Made by a program: the position numbers and the translations under genes
DNA from: Lethocerus indicus
Taxonomy: Eukaryota; Arthropoda; Insecta; Hemiptera; Belostomatidae
NCBI GenBank assembly: GCA_019843655.1
Contig: JACDQD010000105.1
Span: forward strand, 1,364,001-1,428,000
DNA: 64,000 bases
Direction of reading: 5' to 3'
The notes under the pieces: model-generated
Databases searched by the model: none
Seen by the model: only the letters and a program-made list of their open reading frames with translations
What the model was told of the DNA's origin: nothing
Shown: positions 1 to 9,589 of the stretch, piece by piece
Position numbering within the stretch: position 1 is the stretch's first letter
How the letters are laid out: each line of letters begins with the position of its first letter

Positions 1-3000
1 CGTACAGCAAGGATAAGTTAGAGGAGAGCGGTATTGAGGGCGGCTTACTTCTGCACGTTGTAAAAGAAGGGGAGATCTGGACGGAGGCGTGTGTGCCCGG
101 GCCAGGTGAAAGCCAGGGCCCAAGCAAGGCAGGCCGGGGCTTGGTGACCTCTGGACCCGGGGTTAATGCTGCCCCCCCTCTGTACCATACAACAGATCCC
201 GACACCAGATATCCGTTTAAAACGGTCGGATGCGCACAACGCCCGCCCAAGAGGACTTCGGCACTAGAACATGTGTACACGTATACAAATCATGCAATAT
301 AAGCATTTTTTATTCTCGAGAGTCCCGAAATTCTGGACCAAGTAGCCAGGAGAAAAGGAGCTGGCTGGTAAGCGAATTTATCGGTAACTAAGATACTTTA
401 CGGGCAGGTCAAAACCCGGAGAGGAGATAAATTAAAAGACACCATTTTTTTTTGTCTCGGCAGGTCTATTGTATGTCGGGGTAAGAGCTCTCTTCTAGCC
501 AGGCGCGGTAGCCCCTTCGGTCAAATAAAGGGAGGGCTGACAATGGCGACCCCGACCCTAAAGTGGGGCGCCCTTTGGAGAAGGGCCGTCTTCTGAGGAC
601 GGCTGGAAGGAGGGACGTGACGCACGTGTGCCGGCCCGGCCAACGGTCAAACGTCACAGGGATCATCCCCCGGGCCCCTTGTCTGAATAGTGCGGTTCAC
701 ACGACACACCAGTTAGGCCCATTCACATTACAGTCTGTTGAACAGCTGTTGATGACCCCAATTTTCCTCAATGACCCCCAGTTAGCTACAGGCTATATTG
801 AAACAATTTCCCAGTGCAGTTTCACACAGCTCCCAAAAATGAATGTACAAATTTTTAAATAATAAAAAATAAATTTAGTTCTGTAAGATTGACTCCCCCA
901 ATCTGGTTGTTATATTATCACCTGAATTCAATGAGGTATCGAAATTCGTCGGGTGCCAGTCTTCGTAATGGATATTTTCCAGGCAAAATGCGGATATCCA
1001 AGTGAATTAATATAAAGCTGTTAATTTTAATGAGGCCTTGGACGGGAGTAGATAAGGACAATATAAGCGATGTTATATGAATGGGAGAGTGGGTGTGTAT
1101 TGGAGTCTCTAGAGTTACCGAATGGCAGTTCGGCCAATTAAACTTCCAATTAGCGTAATGAATGCACTGGCCCCGGGTTCAGGGACACACTCGCTATTAA
1201 TAAATCTATAATTCTGTCGGTATTAGCCCGCCGTTTCCGTTTTTTTTTCTCTATTTGTTTATTTTTTCTCTATTTGTTTATTTCAGTTCGATCCAATTAT
1301 AGACATCCAGCCTTTGTTTGTCCTATCGACGATGAAATGTGTTAATGAGTTCTAGAGAGATAAGACGAGATATTGACGATATTCGACCGCTGAGCATTGC
1401 TCATTCGCGTTGAGGTACAACGCCAACAATACTAATTTTAGTTTTTAAGTAGGATGACGACTAATCCGCAGGCTGTATGAGAATGTAAGAAGAACATTTC
1501 GCAGCAATTTGAAATGAACATTTTAAAAATTCTAGCTCTTATACTGCAGTTTATGAGCACCTGCCCTTTGACCAGAGGAAATGTTAACAAACTGAAATGT
1601 TAAAAAAGAGTATTATCCAAAATATAAGAATTTGAGTCACTTTCTCATTTTAATTGTAACGCATCACAATACTACACATCGTGCAACTTTTTTTCAGTTT
1701 AATTACTCTAGCACCGTTAGTTTGCATATAATGTATGAGAGATTTCATATATGTATATGGGATTTTATATTTTCAAAGTATACGGTTGAAAGTATAATTG
1801 ATAATATGATAAATAATGGAAAAGATTTCTAATCACGACGTCGGATTGGCAAATTTGAACTTGAAGAATCTCGCCTTATAATTCTAATTCTTTCAACGAC
1901 GAGAATAGGACCATATTATCTTATCGATTACAGATGTTCACCCGGAGCCTTATTTATATCGATTGTTTTAAGGGAAATGGCGTAGAACTTCCGTTTTTGA
2001 AGACAGAAATGTATTGTTCTAAATAGGTTTGAGCTCTAACCCGGGGGGTTAGATTAGTAATTTTCGAACCAATTATAGATACAAAATTTATAAACCAATA
2101 TCCGGTCGCTCGTTGCACATAAAGATAAACCTCTTAATGAGAACGATCAAGATAAAATGGTTGACCCTCGAGTTGTAGTTTTGAAACTTCTTAGGCGCCA
2201 TCTAGTTAAAAATTCCAATGGCCCAATTTAGTTCTAATGAAGGTATTTATGTAGATCACTGCTAATTCCTCAAAATATTTCAGGAAAGAGTATCATCTCC
2301 CGAGGAAAGAAACATTCCTGGAGGAGGGTTTGAGTATCGGTATATGATTTAATAGCATTTCCTTCGGGGGCATCTTGAGTAGCTTTTCCGCCACTAAATG
2401 GAATTGTATTGTACTCAATACAATGGAGCACGTCCACGGTATTAAGTAATTCATTTTACATTAATATTTATTTAAACGTTTTGCAGTCGATAAATAAATT
2501 ATTTTTCTGTCGGTAGGCACGTGTTCACTAGTCCAGCATTTTATCACGAAGCTGTTTTTCCATTCTTGCCCAGATCCTGGGAATCGATGGAACGGCGTGG
2601 AGTCTGGCTTTATAATATACGATCTTCTGACTATAGAGAACAACAAACAACGCTCCCATGAAATATGGCCCCCAACCCCATTACCCCCTTCGCCCCTTCA
2701 CCACTTCCTCTTTGCATCAGAGGGGCAAGTTCAGATCGTGGGGGCGGTCTTTACATTCAGGAGGTTCAAGAGTAGTAACGTGGGTGATATAGTGCTATGG
2801 GGGGACTGTTTAGCGTTAGGCAATAAATACTTCCTGTCCTATTGACTACCTTCTCAAAGTCTTGGAATGGTAACAAGTTAGATATATTACCTTTTTGCGC
2901 TTTGAAAGTAATCCTGAAGTAGATGGTTAAATAAAAATGTAACTTAAGATTATTTTTACTGAAATCAGCTTCTGAGACTGTCCTGCCGAAAGGCCTGGGT

Positions 3001-3033
3001 ATTAATGGAAAATAACGATTTATTAATTTGCAA
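1..3033. other. Non-coding stretch left of the secreted-protein cluster
   Basis: I see no supported gene here. The open frames are short, overlap on both strands and lack splice or signal features. The sequence alternates between a GC-rich block (about 60-720) and AT-rich DNA. Its only notable site is a CTCF-like word at 2194-2205, listed separately. The right edge is set by the poly(A) signal of the 70-aa gene. Confidence 0.5.
2194..2205 (-). promoter_or_regulatory. CTCF-like core motif
   Basis: On the minus strand the bases read CTAGATGGCGCC, matching the core of the CTCF insulator motif (AGRKGGCGC type). The same 11-base word CTAGATGGCGC recurs on the plus strand at 29511-29521. Both lie outside the block of minus-strand genes. 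Occupancy is inference; a word this short can occur by chance. Confidence 0.3.
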
Positions 3034-3043
3034 TTTATTTATT
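3034..3043 (-). terminator. Tandem AATAAA poly(A) signals of the 70-aa secreted gene
   Basis: Two overlapping AATAAA hexamers (minus strand, 3043-3038 and 3039-3034) lie about 72-80 bases past the stop codon at 3117-3115. That is a normal 3' UTR length for a compact insect gene and supports the two-exon model. Confidence 0.6.
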
Positions 3044-3114
3044 TTCAATGGGGCATTCTGTTTACAAGTGACATTAGAGGAGTCCCTTGTGGAGTTTCGT
3101 CAGTACGGTCTCGA

Positions 3115-3739
3115 TTATGACGGTGGGAAAGTCACCTTGACTGGGAGGGTTTTCAGTATGGTCGATAAAAGTTGAGAGGTATCGATTTGTCCGCCGCCAG
3201 ATCCATGGGGAGTTCCCACGCTGAACGAGCCTTCGCCAGTAGCGTTCAACACCTGGGGTAAACACTCCACCTGTACCAAATTTTAAAATTTACTCTAATT
3301 TTAAATAGTTATCAAGGTATATAGCGCTTGTGGGGCCAGGTGGGGAGAACGAAGGAGAAGAATTGGAGGAATGTTGGTCAGATTTGGAGGATGCGAAGGG
3401 AAAAACCAAGCCGCTACAACTATTGTAGAACTAAGCACTAAAACAAAGTAATATTTCATACGTTGTTTATTATTCCTTTTAAATGTATATTAAGAGAGAT
3501 TATTGGTCTTTGACAACCTTCTGCTATTCCATGTTCAACCTTATTACCTGAATCATGTTATAATAATGTATATTCAACGAGGGTATACTGCATTCCATCC
3601 ACTGAAGGCGGTTAGATCTACAGACTGGTTTAGGACCGGGTTTAAACTCAAAATCACGTAAGCTTTGATTGTGTCCACGTACCTGGATGAAGGCCAATGC
3701 TGCCATGATGACGACGAAGCAGAGGACCGAAGTTTTCAT
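3115..3739 (-). CDS. Small secreted protein, 70 aa, two exons
   Basis: Exon 1 is 3739-3683 and exon 2 is 3270-3115. Exon 1 encodes a complete signal peptide (MKTSVLCFVVIMAALAFIQ) and ends at the strong donor CAG|GTACGT. Exon 2 follows acceptor GGTACAG and is in phase 0. It begins VECLPQVLNATGEGSFSVGT, has a Gly-rich turn (GSGGG), one N-glycosylation sequon (NAT) and one Cys, and ends KVTFPPS before TAA. A TATA box lies about 70 bases upstream of the ATG and AATAAA about 75 bases after the stop, so the transcription unit is complete. The exon plan matches the 974-aa gene at 5933-8976, suggesting a cluster of related secreted products. Alternative: the frame stays open through the donor to a stop at 3526-3524, with AATAAA at 3466-3471, which would give a 71-aa unspliced protein. 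I prefer the spliced form because of the parallel gene. Function unknown. Confidence 0.6.
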
Positions 3740-3808
3740 TGTGCGGGATGATAACTGTCTACGGGGCAAGCCAGTACCTGAACTGTCTCCAGGAGCGAGA
3801 CATCACCC

Positions 3809-3819
3809 TTTATATATAA
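3809..3819 (-). promoter_or_regulatory. TATA box of the 70-aa secreted gene
   Basis: The minus strand reads TATATATAAAG here, about 70 bases before the start codon at 3739. This leaves room for a TSS roughly 30 bases downstream and a 5' UTR of about 40-50 bases. Such a strong TATA is typical of highly expressed, tissue-restricted insect secretory genes. Confidence 0.6.
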
Positions 3820-4384
3820 GACAATGCTACAACACATCTGCAAAACTTTACGACACGCTTTAAAACACTTCGTCAGCCTCCAGTAACACGTTCCGAGCAT
3901 AAACCATTGTGATCGCGACTCTTTTGTCTGTCACTTTATTGATCAATTAAACAGATGAGTGGGTAGTTTTGTACGTACAGCGGCCATAGACAAAAGACCG
4001 TCATTCCATTTTTAACTTAACACAAATGATTGTTTACAGCGTACATTTAATATGCCTTAGCTTAAATGGAAAAAAAATTATCCGATTGATCCCATCTTAC
4101 ATCACCGTATTGCAATACAGTACTCGATCCAACACCGATGTATATCACCGGTGCTGAAACTGTAAGGTCTGACTTGGAGCAGGATTGAAATGGGCCAATA
4201 GTACGAAACGTTGACCACGTTGCATAATTCGATATTTTATACTTTATCATATATACCAATATACAGATACAGAATGAAATTATATTTTTTATGAGAGGTA
4301 GTGACAAGTACATTCGGCTCCAATAATCAGTAATCAAATCAATACATAAAAAAAAGTATTGGTAGAGTTTATGATTCCGTAGAT

Positions 4385-4725
<341 letters not shown>

Positions 4726-4897
4726 TTTGTCGGATTATGGTTCAAATATATATTTGATCACACAACTGGTCACAACTATTAAGGTCTGACTTCCAAATAT
4801 ATGACAAGAAACCTATCTGGTATTGTGTATTTACGATCATAAAAGTTTTCCTATTGATACAAAATTTATTGAAAAAAGCTTACCTTCAGTAATCTAG

Positions 4898-5545
4898 TAA
4901 ATCGGTGCAAGTGCACCCAACGAACTTTAGTTGAATACATTTCCGCACCACCCTCAGGGGGCACTAGTTTATCGGTGCAAGTGGGGGCAAGTGCACCCAA
5001 CGAACTTTAGTTAAGTACATTTCCGCACCACACTCAGAGGGGCGCTAGTTAATCGGGGCAAGTGCACCCAACGAACTTTAGTTAAGTACATGTCCACATC
5101 ACACTCAGAGGGGCGCTAGATAATCGGGGCAAGAGCACCCAACGAACTTTAGTTAAGTACATGTCCACATCAGACTCAAAGGGGCGCTAGTTAATCGGGG
5201 CAAGTGCACCCAACGGACTTTATTTAGTACAATTCCACACCGCACTCAGAGGGGCGCTAGTTAATTGGGGCAAGTGCACCCAACGAACTTTAGTTAAGTA
5301 CATGTCCACATCACACTCAGAGGGGCGCCAGATAATCGGGGCAAGAGCACCCAACGAACTTTAGTTAAGTACATGTCCACATCACACTCAGAGGGGCGCC
5401 AGATAATCGGGGCAAGAGCACCCAACGAACTTTAGTCAAGTACATTTCCGCACCACCCTTAGGGGGCGCCAGTTTATCGATGCAAATGCACCCAACGAAC
5501 TTTACTTAAATACATTTCCGCACCACACTCAGTGGTGCGCTAGTT
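4898..5545. repeat. 71-bp minisatellite, about nine units
   Basis: Consecutive units begin near 4900, 4970, 5051, 5122, 5193, 5263, 5334, 5405 and 5476. Each carries AATCGGGGCAAGTGCACCC, CGAACTTTAGTTAAGTACAT, then CACTCAGAGGGGCGCTAG. The second unit has a roughly 10-bp internal duplication; the rest differ by point changes. A single inverted unit with the same outer flank occurs at 56777-56853, and a fragment at about 41728-41754. Confidence 0.9.
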
Positions 5546-5932
5546 AATCTATATCTAATAATTTTTATTTAAAGAGAAAGCAAAACTTTCGTAGTCAAAT
5601 AAAAACTTATTGTATGATAAAAATAAAAAATTGAATAAAAATTGTATATTCCTGGGAAATGCTTGATCCAACTACTTTCAAGTGATTCCTTTAAATAATG
5701 AGTCCATAAATATTTCTATTATTTAACCTAAGGTTGAGATTTCAAAGAAGGATGAGTGAAGGATAGAGTGCAAAACTAAATGTATTAATCTCATTAAGAT
5801 AATCTGACTTGTTTATGAATATACAAGAATGAATATACAACTCATATAAAACCAATATCATCTAGTTAATATAATTAATTTTTCAGGATCGTTAACCACG
5901 TCCCCAACCTCGTACCGTGGTCATCCGGGGGT
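5546..5932. other. AT-rich spacer and 3' region of the 974-aa gene
   Basis: No gene is visible. It should contain the 3' UTR of the gene ending at 5933. The first canonical AATAAA on the minus strand is at 5569-5564, about 365 bases past the stop and next to the minisatellite. A weaker AATACA-type hexamer lies nearer (about 5786-5781). The true poly(A) site is unresolved. Confidence 0.5.
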
Positions 5933-8900
5933 TCATACATTGCCCAGAATCTTGAATCGAACCGTTGAATGATTCCCGGTCTTCACCACTGGATGATATA
6001 CGAGCTGTCCCTTGGTTGATCCTTGGAGAGTACCGTTGGTTGAACGCATATATGTACCATTGAACCACCCATGGAATGTACCGGTGGACGAACCCTGAGC
6101 TGGTCTCTTGGATGATCTTTGGACTGCACCCTGGTTTGATGGACCCTGATTCGTTTCGCTAGAAGATGCCGGGGCAGCATTGGGTGATCTCAAGACTATA
6201 ACTTTGGGTAAACCTCGGACCGTACGGTTGGATGTTCCCTGCATCGTACTATTGGATGTATCCTGATTTGTACCGTTGAATGGTCCTTCAACTGAATCGC
6301 TGCATGATCCCTGCACCGTACCATTCGATGATCCCTGGGTCGTACTATTGGAGTTATCCTGATTCGTACCGTTGGATGAACCCTGGACGGTACCATTGGA
6401 TGAACCCTGGACCGTACCATTGGATGAAACCTGGGTCGTACTATTGGAGTTATCCTGATTCGTACCGTTGGATGAACCCTGGACGGTACCATTGGATGAA
6501 CACTGGACCGTACCATTGGATGAAACCTGGGGCGTACTATTGGATGCATCCTGATTTGTACCGTTAAATGATCCTTCAACTGAACCGTTGGATGGACCCT
6601 GATTCGTACCGTTGGATGGACCCTGGACCGTACCATCGGATGATCCCTGGACCGTACCATTGGATGAACTCTGAACCGTACCATTGGATGATCCCTGGGT
6701 CGTACTATTGGAGTTATCCTGATCCGTACCGTTGGATGAACCCTGGACCGTATCATTGGATGAAACCTGGGTCGTACTATTGGAGTTATCCTGATTCATA
6801 CCGTAGGATGAACCCTGGACCGTACCATTGGATGATCCTTGGATCTTACTATTGGATGTATCCTGATTTGTACCGTTACATGGTCCCTGGATCGTACCAT
6901 TGAAGGATCCCTGGGTCGTACTATTGGAGCTATCCTGATTCATACCCTTGGATGAGCCCTGGGTTGTAATATTGGTGTTATCCTGATTCGTAAAGTTGGA
7001 TGAACCCTGGACCGTACCATTGGATGAACCCTGGACCGTACCATTGGATGATCCCTGGGTCGTACTATTGGAGTTATCCTGATTCGTACCGTTGGATGGA
7101 CCCTGGACCGTACCATCGGATGATCCCTGGACCGTACCATTGGATGAACCCTGGACCGTACCGTTGGATGATCCCTGGGTCGTACCATTGGATGATCCCT
7201 GGGTCGTACTATTGGAGTTATCCTGATTCGTACCGTTGGATGGACCCTGATTCGTACCGTTGGATGGACCCTGGACCGTACCATCGGATGATCCCTGGAC
7301 CGTACCATTGGATGAACTCTGAACCGTACCATTGGATGATCCCTGGGTCGTACTATTGGAGTTATCCTGATTCGTACCGTTGGATGGACCCTGGACCGTA
7401 CCATTGGATGAGCCCTGGGTTGTACTATTGGTGTTATCCTGATTCGTACCATTGGATGAACCCTGGACCGTACCATCGGATGATCCCTGGGTCGTACTAT
7501 TGAAGTTAGCCTGATTCATTCCGTTAGATGAATTCTGATTGGTACCGTTGGATGAACTCTGGACCGTACCATTCGATGATCCCTGGGTCGTGTTATTGGA
7601 GGTATCCTGATTCCTGCCGTTGAATGAGCCCTGGACCGTACCGTTGGATGATGCTTGGACTGAACCGTTGGATGAACCCTGGACCGTACCATTGGATGAT
7701 CCCTGTGTCGTACTATTGGAGGTATCCTGATTCGTACCGTTGTATGAACCCTGGACCGTACCATTGGACGATTCCTGGGTCGTACTATTGGATGAACTCT
7801 GGATCGTACCGTTTGATGAATTCTGATTCGTACCGTTGGATGATGCTTGGACTGAACTGTTGGATGATGCTTGGACTGAACTGTTGGATGATCCCGGGAC
7901 CGTGCCGTTGGTTGAACCTAAAGCTGTACTGGTGAACGATTCCTGGACTTTACCATGGATTGAACCCTGAACCGTACTATTGAATGATCCCGAGAGTGTG
8001 CCGTTAGATGAACCCAGAAGCGTACCGTTGAATGATCCCCGGATTGTGCCGTTGAATGATCCGTTTACGGTACCATTGATTGAACCCTTAAGAGTACCGT
8101 TGAATGATCCCTGGCCTCTGCCGTTGGTTGAAACAAAAATCGTACCGTTGTATGATCCTTGGATTGTACCTTTGATTGAACCCGGAACCGTATCATTGTA
8201 CGTACTTTTGGTTGAGCTGTGGTGCTTACTTTGGCTTAATTTGATTTGCGTATATTTTGCTGATCTGTGGTGTCTACTTTTGGTTGAACTGTAGTGCTTA
8301 GGTTTGGCTGACGTGTGATTCAGACTCGTACCGTTGGTTGATCCTCGGAGTGTTTCGTTGAACGATCCCTGGACCGTACCGTTGATCGAACACAAAAGCG
8401 TACCGTTGGATGAATCCAAAAGCGTACTGTTGAATGATCCGTGGACCGTACCTTTAAATAATCCCTGAACTGTACCGTTGATTAGACCCTTAAACGTACT
8501 GTTGAATGATCCCATGCCTGTACCGTTGGTTGGACCCAGAACCGTACCGTTGAATGATCCTTGGATTGTACCGTTGACTGAACCCTGAGACGCAGTTTTG
8601 TGTGTACTTTGGGTTGTACTTTTGGGCGTGCTTGTGGTTGGTTTTTTGTGCGTAGTTTTGGTTGATTTGTGTGGCGTACTTTTGGTTGAGCTGTGGTGCG
8701 TACTTTTGGTCGAACTAGTTGTCCCAGTTGGCCACCAGTCCCAGAGCCAACTTAGGAAATCATACCAGGCTGGATGTCGTGGTTTTCTATTCTCGCTCTC
8801 CACCTAACCAATCATACAATTCTCTATAATCGAGAGCACACCAGTGCCGTGGCCGCAATATTTAGGAGATAATTGGAAACTGAAAATTATAATTGATCTC

Positions 8901-8976
8901 AATTGTTTGACTTAGTACGTACCTGTGTTATGGCCAAGCTCGCCATGAGCAAGATGAACCAAATTGAGACCTTCAT
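5933..8976 (-). CDS. Secreted repeat protein, 974 aa, rich in N-glycosylation sequons
   Basis: Exon 1 (8976-8923) encodes the signal peptide MKVSIWFILLMASLAITQ and ends at CAG|GTACGT. A 119-bp intron follows (8922-8804, acceptor GGTTAG). Exon 2 (8803-5933) gives 956 residues. The mature protein opens with VESENRKPRHP and a Trp-rich patch (WYDFLSWLWDWW). Next come a Thr/Ser/Lys/His-rich block (TKSTHHSSTKST type, precursor residues about 45-85) and a long array of 8-residue repeats of the form GSSNGTVQ / DNSNSTTQ. A second basic STK/H-rich block interrupts the array near residues 175-225. The tail is non-repetitive and ends STVRFKILGNV. Nearly every repeat holds an N-G-T or N-S-T sequon, on the order of a hundred in all. 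There are almost no Cys. This composition fits a heavily glycosylated extracellular secretion (mucin, glue or silk-like coating), which is inference. No catalytic domain is seen and no clear TATA box was found. Confidence 0.85.
6190..8600 (-). repeat. Coding 24-bp tandem repeat array within the 974-aa gene
   Basis: The DNA repeats with a 24-bp period (plus strand units like GATGAACCCTGGACCGTACC), most regular at about 6280-7800 and degenerate towards 8600. Since 24 is a multiple of 3, each unit encodes 8 residues. Unit classes (NGTVQ, NGTNQ, NSTTQ) recur in a higher-order order such as NQDNSNSTTQGSSNGTVQ, pointing to expansion by duplication of multi-unit blocks. Long antisense and frame-shifted open frames over this region are by-products. 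Confidence 0.95.
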
Positions 8977-8999
8977 CTTATCCTTGGTAACGACGAGTC

Positions 9000-9473
9000 C
9001 TTCACAATACTGCAGAGACTAGACTACAAATGGTCGCGCAGAGCCCCCATTTCTTAGAGAACATAACGATGATCATAACAACGCTTCATTAACTGTACAG
9101 TCACAGGACACGCATAACCCATTGTTATCAAAATGTGTTATTAGTGAAGTAACTCTTGCTCACTTATTTCATTAGGGGTATAAATCACGCAGCATTCCGA
9201 CAATTGTAGCTGGAAAGTTAGCGTAAATATAACATATAAATATACATTTCAACGAGGACCCATAATGGTGGTCACCGTTCAGTATGTGAACGTAAAAATG
9301 CATTTTGTACGATTTAATGTTTGGGGCTGTGCATGTAAACACACATATACACATAATTGAATATCCGCAAGGCTTTTTGACATTATAATAAATATTAAAA
9401 ACTTTTAATGTTTGAAGAATACTAAGCATTAACTAAAATGTTTAAGTAACATTTTAACATAGTGTGTTGTGTA
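9000..9473. other. Spacer between secreted-gene promoter and orphan terminal exon
   Basis: This should hold the promoter of the 974-aa gene (minus strand, just above 8976) and the 3' UTR of the exon ending at 9474. An ATTAAA poly(A) variant lies at 9409-9404, about 65 bases past that stop. I saw no canonical TATA box in the 100 bases upstream of 8976, unlike the 70-aa gene. Confidence 0.4.
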
Positions 9474-9573
9474 TTAATTAACTTCATTTAAACTCGTTAG
9501 CACCTTATCGTCACCAGTCGCGCTTATCCGCTTACTCTGTTCTTTAGCCCTTCCCTTGATAGCTTCATCAGTC
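9474..9573 (-). CDS. Orphan terminal coding exon (32 codons plus stop)
   Basis: After a good acceptor (TATCTTGTTTTCCAG) one frame runs TDEAIKGRAKEQSKRISATG, then DDKVLTSLNEVN and TAA. The composition is charged and protein-like, the other two frames stop early, and an ATTAAA signal follows 65 bases on. The exon needs two bases of a codon from an upstream exon, which should lie at higher coordinates on the minus strand; I could not find one with matching phase between 9.6 and 14 kb. It may belong to a gene with a large last intron, or be a chance open frame. No family recognised. Confidence 0.35.
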
Positions 9574-9589
9574 CTGGAAAACAAGATAC

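Noticed and set aside
3524..3739. Unspliced 71-aa reading of the small secreted gene
   Set aside because: The frame reads through a perfect CAG|GTACGT donor that matches the neighbouring gene, and a better second exon with its own poly(A) signals lies at 3270-3115. It is kept only as an alternative in the gene entry.
6280..7935. Several plus-strand and shifted minus-strand open frames of 80-180 codons (MNPGPYHW..., MVRSRVHP... types)
   Set aside because: They are shadows of the 24-bp coding array; the true frame carries the signal peptide, splice junction and unique ends.
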